Origin: CAWBUW01 sp963792075
GTDB taxonomy: Bacteria > Chloroflexota > Anaerolineae > Anaerolineales > UBA4823
Assembly: GCA_963792075.1 (NCBI GenBank)
Contig: CAWBUW010000002.1
Coordinates: 248,001 to 312,000, forward strand
Reading direction: 5' to 3'
Length of the DNA stretch: 64,000 nucleotides
Part shown: positions 51,103 to 61,768 of the stretch, piece after piece
Position numbering within the stretch: position 1 is the stretch's first letter
Layout: each line of letters opens with the position of its first letter
Position numbers and translations under genes: made by a program
The notes under the pieces: model-generated
The model's input: only the letters and a program-made list of their open reading frames with translations
Told to the model about the DNA's origin: nothing
Databases searched by the model: none

Positions 51103-51801
51103 ATGAAACGAAACTCTTGGGCGCGACTGGTTCTTGGCTTGTTGTTGGCTTTCTGGCTGCCGGTGATTGCAGCGGGAACGCCGGTGGGCGAGGTGCGCCT
51201 GTTGGGAAAGACTGCCACCCCGACCCCTTCTCCAACCGCCATTCCAGTCTCAGTCCTCTCCCCACAAGCTGGGCAGGCGGTGCAAGGGGTCGTGCCGGTG
51301 ACGGCATATACACAGGTGGATGGATTTCTTTCCAGCGAACTGTACTTCGGTTATTCTGCTGACACAACCGGCACCTGGTTCCTGATTGCCCGCCAGGATA
51401 CTCGTTTGGATGGCGCTCTCTTTGCCTCGTGGGATACCACCACGATCACAGACGGCAATTACAACCTGCGCCTGGTGGTAACGATCCAGGACCAGACGCC
51501 GATCATCTACCTTGTGGAGGCCTTGCGTGTGCGCAACTATTCGCCGGTGGAGACGGATACACCGACACCCTCGCCGACATCGCAGCCGGGCAATTTGCCT
51601 ACCCAAACCCCTTCACCGCTGCCAACTCTGACACCGCTCCCTCCCACGCCTACACCGCTGCCGACCAACCCGGCAGTTTTGAACGGCGGGAGGTTCGGTA
51701 GGAGCGCCGGGGCGGGGATTTTGGGCGCACTGGCGGCTTTTTTGCTCTTGGGGTTATACCTTGCTGTCCGGCAGGGGCCGCGTAGAAAAGAGCGGAATTA
51801 A
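51103..51801 (+). CDS. Membrane-anchored exported protein with Ig-like domain and Thr/Pro stalk
   Basis: 232 residues. Signal peptide (LVLGLLLAFWLPVIAAG), a short TPTPSPT linker, a compact beta domain (VSVLSPQAGQAVQGVVPVTA, DGALFASWDTTTITDGNYNLRL, quoted in pieces), then a 50-residue Thr/Pro stalk (TPTPSPTSQPG, PTPTPLPTNP) and a C-terminal transmembrane helix (AGILGALAAFLLLGLYLAV) with a basic end. The beta domain is thus held away from the membrane outside the cell. No enzymatic motif. Function unknown; it is followed directly by pth with one base between stop and start. Confidence 0.7.
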   Translation: MKRNSWARLVLGLLLAFWLPVIAAGTPVGEVRLLGKTATPTPSPTAIPVSVLSPQAGQAVQGVVPVTAYTQVDGFLSSELYFGYSADTTGTWFLIARQDTRLDGALFASWDTTTITDGNYNLRLVVTIQDQTPIIYLVEALRVRNYSPVETDTPTPSPTSQPGNLPTQTPSPLPTLTPLPPTPTPLPTNPAVLNGGRFGRSAGAGILGALAAFLLLGLYLAVRQGPRRKERN

Positions 51802-51802
51802 C

Positions 51803-52414
51803 ATGGTCGCAGAACCTGTATTGAGTGAACCCGCGCAAACCTTTTTGATCACAGGCTTGGGGAACCCGGGCCGGGAATATCGCCAGAACCGGCACAACGT
51901 TGGCTTTATGGTGATAGACTGTCTGGCGGCGCATCTTGGGGTGACCTTTTCTCGCCTCGAGTCACGCGCATTGGTGACAAAAGGCCTGCACCAGGGGAAC
52001 CGGCTGATCCTGGCGAAACCGCAAACCTTTATGAATGAGTTGGGATCTGCGGTGGGGAGCCTGGCGCGCTTTTATAAAGTGGAAATGGACAATATCCTGG
52101 TCACCTATGATGATGTCGATTTGCCATTCGGGGTGCTGCGCTTGCGGCCAGGTGGCGGTTCGGCCGGGCAGAAGGGGATGGGCTCGATCATCGAAAGACT
52201 GGGGGGGGATCGTTTTCCTCGCTTGCGAGTAGGGATTGGCCGCCCACCCGGGCGTATGGAAGCAGCCGCATACGTGCTGCAGGATTTTGGTCGTGACGAA
52301 TCGGCTGAGCTGCCCGCGGTTTTGGACCAGGCCGTGGAAGCCATCCTGGTCTATGTCAGCCAGGGCCTGAACCAGGCGATGAATCAGTACAACGGGCCTG
52401 TGGTCCGGGAGTAA
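51803..52414 (+). CDS. pth: Peptidyl-tRNA hydrolase
   Basis: 203 residues. Recycles peptidyl-tRNAs. Motifs: LGNPGREYRQNRHNVGFMV with catalytic histidine and asparagine, KPQTFMNELGSAV, TYDDVDLPFGVLRLRPGGGSAGQKGM with the catalytic aspartate region, and RLRVGIGRPPG. The start at 51803 follows the family N-terminus; an in-frame start farther upstream overlaps the previous gene. mfd begins 4 bases after its stop, the common pth-mfd arrangement. Confidence 0.96.
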   Translation: MVAEPVLSEPAQTFLITGLGNPGREYRQNRHNVGFMVIDCLAAHLGVTFSRLESRALVTKGLHQGNRLILAKPQTFMNELGSAVGSLARFYKVEMDNILVTYDDVDLPFGVLRLRPGGGSAGQKGMGSIIERLGGDRFPRLRVGIGRPPGRMEAAAYVLQDFGRDESAELPAVLDQAVEAILVYVSQGLNQAMNQYNGPVVRE

Positions 52415-52418
52415 AGTC

Positions 52419-55400
52419 ATGAAGTTAGATGCCCTGGTGGCTGCGATTCGGGCAGAAGCGGAAGGATTAGCCGCGGGATTGAAAGCGGGCGGCGTGCCTG
52501 TCCAGGTGCCGGTTGCTCTGGGACTGCGGAGGTCGGCGCGCCTGCCGGTCGTAGCTGCCCTGTACCATGCCTTAGGGACGCCACTGCTGCTGTTGACGGA
52601 CCGTCTGGATCATGCCTTGACCCTGCTTGATGAGTTGGGTCTGTGGCTGCCTGACGCTCCACGCATGCTGTTCCCTGAGCCCAACCCCTTGTTTTATGAG
52701 AATGCCCCCTGGGGATTAGCCACACGGCGCGATCGCCTGGCTGTGTTGACCGCCCTGGCAGTCTACCATATCCCGGGCGCGGCCCATCCGGAGAAACCGC
52801 CGGTGATCGTCGCCCCTGTGCGAGCGTTGATGACCCGCACCCTCCCCCGCCGCGATTTTCTCAAGGCAACGCGTATGCTCAAGCCAGGCCAGGTCGTGCA
52901 GCCAGATGAGCTGGTGCGCGCCTGGGTACAGCTTGGATACGACCGGGAAAACACCGTGGTGATGCCTGGTCAGTTCGCCCGGCGCGGTGGGATTCTGGAT
53001 ATCTGGCCTCCCGCCGAGGTGCAGCCTGTGCGGGTGGAGTTCTTTGGTGACGAGATCGAGAAACTGCGCCGCTTCGATCCCGCTTCGCAGCGCACCGTGG
53101 CGGAGTTGGAGCGCATGCAGGTGACCCCTGCGCGTGAATTTCTACCCCAAGACGAGGCCGTGATGCAAGCGCTCCCGGTAGAAATTGCACCCACCGACCT
53201 GGCTGTGCACGAGTTTTATATCCCGTTCTTCCATACCTCGCCGGCCAGCTTGTTGGATTACCTGCCCCGCCAAGCGGTGATATTGGTGGATGATTATGAG
53301 TTGGCGCGGGGAAATGCACAGGAGATCGAAGAACAAGCCGTGGCGCTGCGCAGCGATGCGATCAAAGATGGGGTGCTGCCGGCCGATTTTCCGGTCCCCT
53401 ACCTGAATTGGTCAGAGCTGGTCGACTCGCTGCCGCAGGCGCGCACGCTTGGCCTGGGTGGGTTGACCGGAGCCGATGGGTCAGAGGCAGTGAGCGAACC
53501 CTCCTCCCTGGCGGTGAGCTTCCAGGCGGCGCCGCGTTTTGGTGGGCGGCTCAAACCTCTGCTGGACCACCTGTCTGGCCTGTGCGGCCAGGGACAGCCC
53601 GTGCTCATCGTTTCTCGCCAGACCGCGCGCCTGCAGGAGCTGTGGTCTGAGCAATCTGGATCAGCGCCAGGCCTGGCGCAGCAGCCGCAGTTTGTGGACG
53701 GCAGCCTGACCGAAGGGTGGGGTTTTGCTCCTGCGGTTGGCCCGGAGCTGCACTTGCTGACGGACGGAGAAGTGTTCGGCTGGCGGCGGCCCGAGCCGCG
53801 CCAGCGTCACCGGCCGGTGGCAGAAGCTCCGGAATCCGCCTATGCAGACCTGCACGTGGGGGATTGGGTGGTGCATATCGACCATGGCATCGGCAAGTTT
53901 ATTGACCTGGTGCGGCGCAGCGTGGACGGTGTGGAACGGGAATACCTGTGCATTGAATATGCCGATGGCGACCAACTTTTCGTGCCAGTTTACCAGGCTG
54001 ACCGGCTGACGCGTTACGTAGGCCCGGACGGGCGCGATCCAACACCTACCCGCCTGGGCAGCAGCGAATGGCGCACGGTCAAGACGCATGTGAAAGAAGC
54101 CGTCGTGGAGGTGGCTGAAGAGCTGCTGGAGCTGTACGCCAGGCGGCAGATGGTGCCTGGAACTGCTTTCAGCCCGGATGCCCCCTGGCAGCAAGAGCTG
54201 GAAGCCTCCTTCCCATATGTGGAGACGGAAGACCAACTGCGCGTGATTGGCGAGGTCAAGCGGGATATGGAAACCCCGCGCCCGATGGATCGCTTGATTT
54301 GTGGAGATGTGGGGTACGGTAAAACGGAGGTTGCCCTGCGGGCTGCCTTCAAAGCAGTGATGGATGGCAAACAGGTAGCAATCCTGGTCCCAACCACCGT
54401 ATTGGCCCAGCAGCATTACCATACCTTCCGCGAGCGCCTGGCAGCCTTTCCGGCAGAAGTGGAAATGCTTTCCCGCTTCCGCACCCCGCAGCAGCAGCGT
54501 GAGATTTTACTGCGCCTGGCGCAGGGGAAAGTAGATATCATCATCGGTACCCACCGCCTGATCCAGGGGGATGTGGAATTCAAGGACCTGGGCTTGTTGA
54601 TTATAGATGAAGAACAGCGCTTCGGCGTGACGCACAAAGAAACGCTCAAACGCATGCGCACCGAGGTGGATGTGCTGACTCTGACCGCCACGCCGATCCC
54701 GCGCACTTTGTACATGGCCTTGACCGGTGTGCGCGATATTTCGACGATCAATACCCCGCCTGAAGAACGCCTGCCGATCCTGACCCATGTCGGGCCTTAT
54801 TCGCCCCGCATGGTACGCCAGGCGATCTTACGCGAGCTGGAACGCGGCGGCCAGGTGTTCTTTGTGCATAATCGCGTCCAGACGATTGGCGGGATGCGCG
54901 CCCACCTGGAAAAGCTGGTACCCGAGGCGCGTATTGTGGTGGCGCACGGTCAAATGAATGAACACGAGCTTTCCCAGCGTATGGAGGCCTTCTCGGATGG
55001 TGAGGTGGATATTTTATTAAGTACTTCGATCATCGAGTCCGGCCTGGATATTCCCAATGCCAACACCTTGATTGTAGACCGGGCAGATACCTTTGGCCTG
55101 GCGCAGCTCTACCAGTTGCGTGGGCGTGTGGGTCGCGGGGCGCAGCGCGCCTATGCCTATTTCTTCCGCCACCACCGCAAGCAGCCCACCCTGGAAGGGC
55201 GCGAGCGGTTGGAGACCATCGCTGAAAATACACAATTAGGCGCCGGCTATTCGATCGCCATGCGTGACCTGGAAATACGCGGCATGGGGGATATCCTGGG
55301 GACGCGCCAGCACGGGCACGTTGCCGATGTCGGGTTTCACCTGTACACCCAACTGCTGGCAGATGCCGTACGCCGCTTGCGTAACCTTCGCCCCGACGAG

Positions 55401-55877
55401 CCTGCTCCAGCCGAGCTGCCCAAGACGAAGGTCCTGCAGGTCGAGCTGAGCCTGCCCATCAACGTGGACCTACCGCTGCGGGTCGGCTTGCCGCTGGATT
55501 ACGTTCCCGAGCGAGATACGCGCCTGCGCCTGTACCGCCGGATTGCCAGTGTGGGCAAGCAGGAGGAGCTGGAAGCTTTGATGGGAGAATTCACGGACCG
55601 GTTTGGCCCCTTGCCGGAGGATGCGCGCAACCTGTTTTACCAGGTGCGTGTGCGCCTGCTGGCAGATGCCGCGGGGGTCGCCTCGGTCAGCCTAGAGAAC
55701 AACCAGATCGTGCTGCGCTATCCGCCTCAGCCGGAGACTGCGCCTGCGCGTCAATACCCTTATATCGGGCCGGATGTGCGCCCAGGGAAGAATGCCCTGT
55801 GGCTGCGGGTCGCTGGCAGAGAAGGCTGGATGGAGCGTTTGGTAGCCGTGTTGGAGGCGCTGGCGTCTGGAAAATAG
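52419..55877 (+). CDS. mfd: Transcription-repair coupling factor Mfd
   Basis: 1152 residues. Displaces stalled RNA polymerase and recruits UvrA. N-terminal UvrB-like region (LVAALRVPVAL-type start, FARRGGILDIWPPAEVQPVRVEFFGDEIE in part), RNA polymerase interaction domain (GDWVVHIDHGIGKFIDLVRR, EYLCIEYADGDQLFVPV), helicase motor with GDVGYGKTEVALRAAF, LIIDEEQRFGV, LTATPIPRTL, STSIIESGLDIPNANT and QLRGRVGR, and a C-terminal TRCF regulatory domain. Full length and uninterrupted. Confidence 0.98.
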   Translation: MKLDALVAAIRAEAEGLAAGLKAGGVPVQVPVALGLRRSARLPVVAALYHALGTPLLLLTDRLDHALTLLDELGLWLPDAPRMLFPEPNPLFYENAPWGLATRRDRLAVLTALAVYHIPGAAHPEKPPVIVAPVRALMTRTLPRRDFLKATRMLKPGQVVQPDELVRAWVQLGYDRENTVVMPGQFARRGGILDIWPPAEVQPVRVEFFGDEIEKLRRFDPASQRTVAELERMQVTPAREFLPQDEAVMQALPVEIAPTDLAVHEFYIPFFHTSPASLLDYLPRQAVILVDDYELARGNAQEIEEQAVALRSDAIKDGVLPADFPVPYLNWSELVDSLPQARTLGLGGLTGADGSEAVSEPSSLAVSFQAAPRFGGRLKPLLDHLSGLCGQGQPVLIVSRQTARLQELWSEQSGSAPGLAQQPQFVDGSLTEGWGFAPAVGPELHLLTDGEVFGWRRPEPRQRHRPVAEAPESAYADLHVGDWVVHIDHGIGKFIDLVRRSVDGVEREYLCIEYADGDQLFVPVYQADRLTRYVGPDGRDPTPTRLGSSEWRTVKTHVKEAVVEVAEELLELYARRQMVPGTAFSPDAPWQQELEASFPYVETEDQLRVIGEVKRDMETPRPMDRLICGDVGYGKTEVALRAAFKAVMDGKQVAILVPTTVLAQQHYHTFRERLAAFPAEVEMLSRFRTPQQQREILLRLAQGKVDIIIGTHRLIQGDVEFKDLGLLIIDEEQRFGVTHKETLKRMRTEVDVLTLTATPIPRTLYMALTGVRDISTINTPPEERLPILTHVGPYSPRMVRQAILRELERGGQVFFVHNRVQTIGGMRAHLEKLVPEARIVVAHGQMNEHELSQRMEAFSDGEVDILLSTSIIESGLDIPNANTLIVDRADTFGLAQLYQLRGRVGRGAQRAYAYFFRHHRKQPTLEGRERLETIAENTQLGAGYSIAMRDLEIRGMGDILGTRQHGHVADVGFHLYTQLLADAVRRLRNLRPDEPAPAELPKTKVLQVELSLPINVDLPLRVGLPLDYVPERDTRLRLYRRIASVGKQEELEALMGEFTDRFGPLPEDARNLFYQVRVRLLADAAGVASVSLENNQIVLRYPPQPETAPARQYPYIGPDVRPGKNALWLRVAGREGWMERLVAVLEALASGK

Positions 55878-55905
55878 GGGCTCTATTGATTTAGTATACA
55901 ATCAA

Positions 55906-55941
55906 ACGTCCGGCAAAAACAGTAAGGTTTTTGCCGGACGT
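55906..55941. terminator. Bidirectional terminator between mfd and the S1 gene
   Basis: ACGTCCGGCAAAAAC pairs perfectly with GTTTTTGCCGGACGT around a 6-base loop, followed by a T-rich stretch on the plus strand. Confidence 0.88.
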
Positions 55942-55966
55942 ATTCTTTTAGGAGCAGCGCCAGAAG

Positions 55967-56752
55967 TTACCCCTTGGTAGCGACCTTATGCTTGAGTGTG
56001 CGCTCCAGGATATTTTCGAGCTCGTGATTGCTACCTTTACGCCGCTTCTTCACTTCTTCGGGCGTCTCAGTGGTTTTCACGCGATCCATAGCCTGGCGCA
56101 GCGCCATTTCCATGGCGGTCGGCACCGGTTCTTCTCTTTCAGCCTCGGATGTTTCCGCAGCTTCTTTATCCTTCTTGCCGCCGCGGTGTTCTGGCTTGGC
56201 CTGGATGGCCTCCATCACCTTCTCGGGCTTCTCTTCAAGCGCCTTCATGCTGAGCTTGATCTGCTTCTTCTGGCGATTGACGTCCAAGACTTTCACTTCT
56301 ACTTCTGCGCCTTCTTTTACAGCGTCGGCAACGGTGCGGATATAGTCATGCGTAATTTCGCTGATGTGCACCAGGCCTGGGCGTTCGGCGCCGATGTCCA
56401 CGAACACGCCAAATTTCTCCAGGCGGGTGACGGTGCCCTTGAGCACCATATCTTTTTCGATCTCGCCCCAGTCCAGGCCGAGCGGTTCGATCATGGTGAG
56501 CTCGATGCGGTTTTTCTTGGGGAAGACGCGGCGTACCCAAACGATAACTTCCTGTCCGTTCTGCACGATGTCTTCGACCCGCTTGACGGCTTCTTTCTGC
56601 AGTTGAGAAATGTGCACCACACCGGGCACTTCCAGGCCGATATCCACGATCGCGCCGGCGAGGGTGGTCTTGAGCACCTTACCGGTAAACTTTTGTTTCT
56701 TCTTCAATTCCTCGATTTTGATCGGGGCTTCTACTTGTATGGGATTATCCAT
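55967..56752 (-). CDS. Two-domain S1 RNA-binding protein
   Basis: 261 residues. Two S1 beta-barrels (about 18-90: GKVLKTTLAGAIVDIGLEVPGVVHIS; 103-172: GTVTRLEKFGVFVDIGAERPGLVHIS; both quoted as domain starts) and a charged, Lys/Glu-rich C-terminal tail. It resembles the shortened ribosomal protein S1 homologues of non-proteobacteria, or general RNA-binding regulators. Strong AGGAGAG site before the ATG. Single gene with a near-consensus promoter. Confidence 0.85.
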   Translation of the reverse strand: MDNPIQVEAPIKIEELKKKQKFTGKVLKTTLAGAIVDIGLEVPGVVHISQLQKEAVKRVEDIVQNGQEVIVWVRRVFPKKNRIELTMIEPLGLDWGEIEKDMVLKGTVTRLEKFGVFVDIGAERPGLVHISEITHDYIRTVADAVKEGAEVEVKVLDVNRQKKQIKLSMKALEEKPEKVMEAIQAKPEHRGGKKDKEAAETSEAEREEPVPTAMEMALRQAMDRVKTTETPEEVKKRRKGSNHELENILERTLKHKVATKG

Positions 56753-56794
56753 TGCGCTACTCTCCTAGTTTCCAAGTGTATCAGGCAAAGATCG

Positions 56795-56823
56795 ATTATA
56801 CCTTGCCGGGAGGGAAAAGTCAA
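56795..56823 (-). promoter_or_regulatory. Promoter of the S1-domain gene
   Basis: Minus-strand TTGACT (56818-56823), 17-base spacer and perfect TATAAT (56795-56800), about 40 bases before the start codon. Confidence 0.75.
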
Positions 56824-56882
56824 AGGCGGAAGATTTTATTCATCAACCCTTAATAAACCCAACGATAGAGCTGCTTTGGGGC

Positions 56883-56900
56883 TGTCCAAAAAGAAACAAA
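56883..56900. repeat. Half arm of the 107-bp radC-flanking element
   Basis: GTCCAAAAAGAAACAAA matches the arm of the elements at 24552 and 25418; the central hairpin and the other arm are missing. Confidence 0.6.
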
Positions 56901-56931
56901 ATCCTGAACCGAATAATTTTCAAAGAATGGG

Positions 56932-59900
56932 TTATAGGGTTTCTAAAATCAATGGAAAGAAGTACCACCACCACTTCTTAACGTGCATGGTTATCGGAAC
57001 TTCAATTGGATTATTTTTGGGATCCCCGGTTGTGATCTGGAGTGTGGTAGTGTAAGTACCTCCAGGATCAGTGACCGCCGGGCTGAAAGTGATGTCAACA
57101 ACATATGACCCATTCGCCTGGATCGTTCCTGTGATTGGTGATGCGTTCAACCAGGGCGCTACTTCGGTGATGATGAAGCTACCTGCAGCTGCGCCATCAT
57201 TGAACAATGTCATTTGAAGGGTCTTGGTATCCCCAGGCGACAGGGTCGTTTCCAGGGAGGGTGGGTCAGGCCGGGTACAAGATGCCAGCCAGCGTAGAGT
57301 AAAGTCCTGCGTGGTGGTTATGCCAGCAGCCAGCGTCAAACCTGCTGCGTAGCCTGTTCCGTGTTCCGGGACGTTCACCGTGATGGTAACGGGCGTATTC
57401 ACTGCTGCATCCAACCATTTTCGGTAGACGCCACTCGCATCGGTCGTGGCGGTAAAAGTCATACCCGAGCTCGTTTCGATTAAGACAGGAATATCCTTCA
57501 GGAATGCTGGCTCGGTGTCGCAGTAGCCCATCGTCTCAACCGAGCCCGTGACCTTACCCCAGGAGGGTAGCGCCGTCACGGTCATCTTCACGGGCAAGTT
57601 GGGTACAGCGTAAGGCGTGTTGTTGGCGAACTTGATCTGCGCGTCGTACACACCGGGGTCCACTGTGGTGGCATCCAGGGCAAGGGTGATCCCCTGCTGT
57701 CCAGCCGTGGGCAGCGTGCCCGTGATAGGTGCTTCGGCCAGCCAGGAGACGTCCTGCCCGCCGCACAGGCTGGCGGTTTCACCCGATTCGACCAGGCTGA
57801 CTTTCCCCGTGGCCTGGTCGACCATCCACAGGTTGCCGTCACAGGCGATCTCCAGGCCTGCGCCGCCGGTCTGCCCGAAGGGATGGAACTGGCCTAACAC
57901 GGCATAGTTATTGTTGGCATCCAGGACATAGATGTCATCCGGCGCGCCGTTCACCAGCGCAAACAGGTGACCCGTTTCCGGGTTGTAAGCCAGGCCGGAA
58001 ATCGACAGGCCGGTGTTCTTGCTGTTGATGATCGTGCCATCCGCAGCGAAGCGGTAGACCGTAAAGTCATTCCAACCGCCGGCGAAGTAAGTGTCGGTGG
58101 AGGCATCATAGGCCAGGCCGCGCTGCGAGGTGGTGAAGCCGGTGGAGCCCTGCGGGCAGATCTTGTTGCCCGTATAGCCCGAGGCAGGATCCACTTCGTA
58201 GACGCAGTTGGCCACGCCGGTGTTGAGGTTCATTACCCACAGCATGCCGGTGTTGAAGTTGTAGGCCATGTCTGCTGGACCGCTGGTGTGCGGCATGATC
58301 GTGGTGTTGTGGGGGTACTCCCGTCCGGTGGCAATGCCGGATGGACTATACTCTACCAGCTTATCTTCACCGTACCAATCCAGGCTGGGGCTGCTGACCC
58401 AGACTGTCTTAGCATTGCCATCGAAGGCGATGCCCCATGGGAAAACGCCGGGCATCCAGGAGGTGATCAGGTCGCCGGTTGCCCAGGGTTCAGCGGGAGG
58501 CGGTGGGAATGGGTTGCCCTGTGCAGTGGGCATTTCCTGTTTGAAGGGCTTGACCACGAGGTCCGGCTCCGCAAATGGGCCAAACGGTACCGCACCCTTG
58601 TCCAGTTCTATCAGTTCATAGTTGACAGAGCCAACGCCAGAGTTGGTCAGGGTCATAGGTACCGAGGTGGTTGTGCCGGCTGGCAGGGTCACATTAACCA
58701 GGGGCGGGACGTAAGTCAGCAGGCCGGCGTCCAGTGCAAAGTCCTGGCGCACGGTGTCGCTGAGCGCCACGGTCACGGTTGCGGTCACCGGAGTGTAAGC
58801 CCATTGCGTAGCTGTGATTACCTTGCTGCCCGCGGGCGAGAACAGGGTATAAAAGCCGTCCGCGATGGCGGGGTCATCCGGGGTGGCAACCGTCCTGGTG
58901 GAGCCGCCATCTGCAATGTTCACCGTGGCGTTCAGCAGAGGTGCGCCGGTGTTGGCATCTTCGGTGATGCCGACCACCAGTCCGCCTGCCTTGGGCACGC
59001 AAAGCTTTCTCGCCCAAGAAGACATCATCGATTTCCCACCACTATTCCCAGTTGCCTGGGCCATAGCGGAAGCGGATTTGAATCGATTTTGAGCCAGTCG
59101 CGAGGGAGGTAACATCCTGGTCAAGTCGCCGTGGTAATCTGCACCTTGTTTGTGACCAGAGTTGGTCCAGGTAGTGCCGCCGTCATTGCTCAGGTCCACG
59201 TCTGCAATTTCATTCAATCCTCAGAGTACCAGTTGAAATCAGTAGTCGAACTCCAGGGTTACGTTGGTCAATGTGCTTACATCAATAACCGGTGTAACCA
59301 ACGAACTGTTTTGATGGCCTGACGTTCCGTAAGCGTCGGAGTCGGCGATGGCGAAGTTACCTGTGCCACCTGTCAGGTTCTGCTGGGCGCCAGGATTGTT
59401 GAATGCCCATACCTGGCCACTGCCCTGGTTGTTGACGATCAGTCCAGCCTGCCGGGGAAGTGGTGGCGTTGAATGTCTCAGTAAGTACGCTGGTTACCTC
59501 CAGGGTATAACCAGGGGCAGAGCAGGCGACCGGATCCACAGCCAGGCCGAAGTCCTTGATCAGGCTCGTGCTCAGCGCCGGGATTAGCTCTGTAGCCTCC
59601 GTGTATCCCTGGGAGAAGGCCTGGGTATGGAAGGTGTAATCTATTCCGCCCACCAGGTCGATGGAGTAAGCGCCCGTCACTGGATCGGTCCAGAGCGGCG
59701 CGCCGGGGTAGCCATTCATGGTGATCTTAGCGTACAGCGGCCAATCCGTCAGGGCATCCGTGACATGCCCGGAAACGGTGTAGGTGGGGGCCTTGTCCAG
59801 GACGAAATCCAGGTCGGTGCTGGCATTTTCAGCCACGATCACGCCGGCAGTCGTTTTAGGCAGGTAGCCATATGCCGAGGCGGTGACTTCGTAAATGCCC

Positions 59901-61750
59901 ACCGGCAGGGATAGCGTGTAGTTGCCGTTGATATCCGTGACGGTGCTGGCGGTCTGCGTGACCGAAGCTGAGGCGTGGACGATGATATCCTTGATCGGAT
60001 TGGTCCCATCGGTTATCGTGCCGCTCAGCGTGCCCTCCGGGCCGGCCGAGCAGTTGGGGAATTTGAAGGATGCCACGCGGGTCTGCCACGGGGCGCCGCC
60101 GGTGGTTTGGATGTACTCCTGGGTGTACCAGAAGGTGCAGTCATTTACGGGGTCCACGCTCATGGCGCTGTAATCGCCCCAGCGCGAGCCGGTGCCCGTC
60201 TGTGAGCCGCTGCCACCTATCACGCTGGCTTCACCCTGCGGCATTGTGCCTAAGGGATCTGAGGCCAGCCGGCCGGTGTAGCGGATGGAGGGGTACGTGC
60301 TGCTGCTGGCGATGCTGTAGCCCAGGCCGATGTTGCCGGCCTGGTCCTGTGCCATTGAGGCCATCCAGCGCCATTCCCCATCGTTTGGGGCAAAGGTGCC
60401 CTGTTGGTAGATGCTGGGCGTGCCACCCGGATCGCGCACTTCGTACCAGCGCAGGCCGGTGCGGCCTGTGCTGTCAGCTTTGACCGTGTGGTTGACCACA
60501 AAGGCCTCGTAGCCGCCAAAGTTGCGGTAGGCGGCGCGGAACATCAAGCGGTCGCCAATCCCATCCAGTTTCACGCCGGTGCCAGGCTGTGGGACGCAGG
60601 AGCGCGTACCTATGCAGACTGGATTAAAATTGGCGGTCGCCAACTGCGCATTGGGCTGCCCGTTCACGCCGAAGGTCGAGTTAGCCGGGGCAGTCCAATC
60701 GACGTGGAATTCCCAGATGGACAGGACGTCAAAAGTTGCCACCCCCCAGGTAGAATCGTCCACTTCGACGAAATAGGCCGGCGATCCGGCGGGCGAAAGG
60801 GTGGAGCCGTCGAGGTCAACGGGCAGCATACCGCCGAAGTTGGGGTTGGCACCGTACAGGTCGAAGTAAACCGTCCGAGTGGGCTGGCCAAGCAGCATCT
60901 TGTCGCGCTCAATTGCCCACACGCCCGCGCCGCCCCAGCTCGATCCATTGGTGAATTGGTTGGCGGTCATGTAATAACCATCCGGCCAGATCGAGAGCTT
61001 GGGGTAGTCGTTCATCTTGGTATTACTTGCCAGGATCGTATACAGCCACCAATCACTCGGGATATTGGTCGGTATGGGGCCTTTGGAGATGCCAATACAC
61101 TCGTAGTATGGGCCGTTCGGGTAATTGGGCAGGGCAAATTGCGATATCAGCCAGCGATCGGCTAATTGATCGTAGAGCGCCACCGGGTCGCCGTCGCTGG
61201 GATTGCGGCAAACGTCGCCCGCCGGCCACAGCGAATTCGGGGTGAACGGGCCGTAAAGCAAGGTGCCCTGCTTCGTATAAACCGCCATGTGCATGTTGAC
61301 CATCTGCACGTATTGGCTGCGACCCACCTCGCCGTCCGTATCCGGCGGGTAGACGCCATCCAGATTATTGACGCCTTCGAAGTTGACAATGGGGGTGGGC
61401 ATATTCAGCGCCCCAGCCTTCGATTGCAGGGCGTCATCACCTCCGGTCGTGCTGGAAAGCCGGCTTTTGGGTAAGTCCAACATGCCAGGGGCTTCTACCG
61501 GTCCGGCTTTTGTCTCCTGGTATGGTTTGCTAGCCGGTACCGGTCTCATCCCGGTAGTGTCCGCGGGGTAAAAGGGACTGCTCACAAAGGGGGTGATGGT
61601 TTGAGGGGAGAAAGTGGTTGTCGCAGATTGTATGCCGCCGATCGCGCCGAGGACTGGAGCAGCGTTTGCCGCGCCGGGTGTTACCAGGCCTGGCAGCCAC
61701 GAGGCGATAAGGATGGCGGAACACACGCGGTACCAACTTTTTCGAGTCAT
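56932..61750 (-). CDS. Very large secreted multidomain protein with a cluster of frame lesions
   Basis: One exoprotein of about 1600 residues. Signal peptide (MTRKSWYRVCSAILIASWLPG...ANAA), then a ~550-residue domain (VNNLDGVYPPDTDGEVG, LADRWLISQFALP, GEWRWMASMAQDQAGNIGLGYS in pieces), two carboxypeptidase-like/CNA-B repeats (LSGTITDGTNPIKDIIVHAS, VSGHVTDALTDWPLYA), a beta-sandwich similar to MAM/jelly-roll segments, another CNA-B-like repeat (VVGITEDANTGAPLLNATV), a propeller-like region and Ig-like modules; it ends WWWYFFPLILETL. The frame is broken in 59,000-59,445 by several one-base changes (about 59440, 59241, 59217, 59125, 59005) and a TAG near 59045, yet both sides stay open for hundreds of codons. 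Correcting these gives a continuous protein. AAGGAGA precedes the start. Function: probably surface binding. Confidence 0.7.
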
Positions 61751-61768
61751 GCAGAAATCTCCTTCGTA

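Noticed and set aside
55988..57055. Plus-strand open frame of 355 codons opposite the S1 gene
   Set aside because: Antisense shadow of a strongly conserved S1-domain protein; it also runs through that gene's promoter.
57967..59112. Plus-strand open frame of 381 codons opposite the giant exoprotein
   Set aside because: Compositionally odd, Arg/Gly/His-rich translation with no domain; the opposite strand gives ordinary Ig-like and propeller-like sequence.
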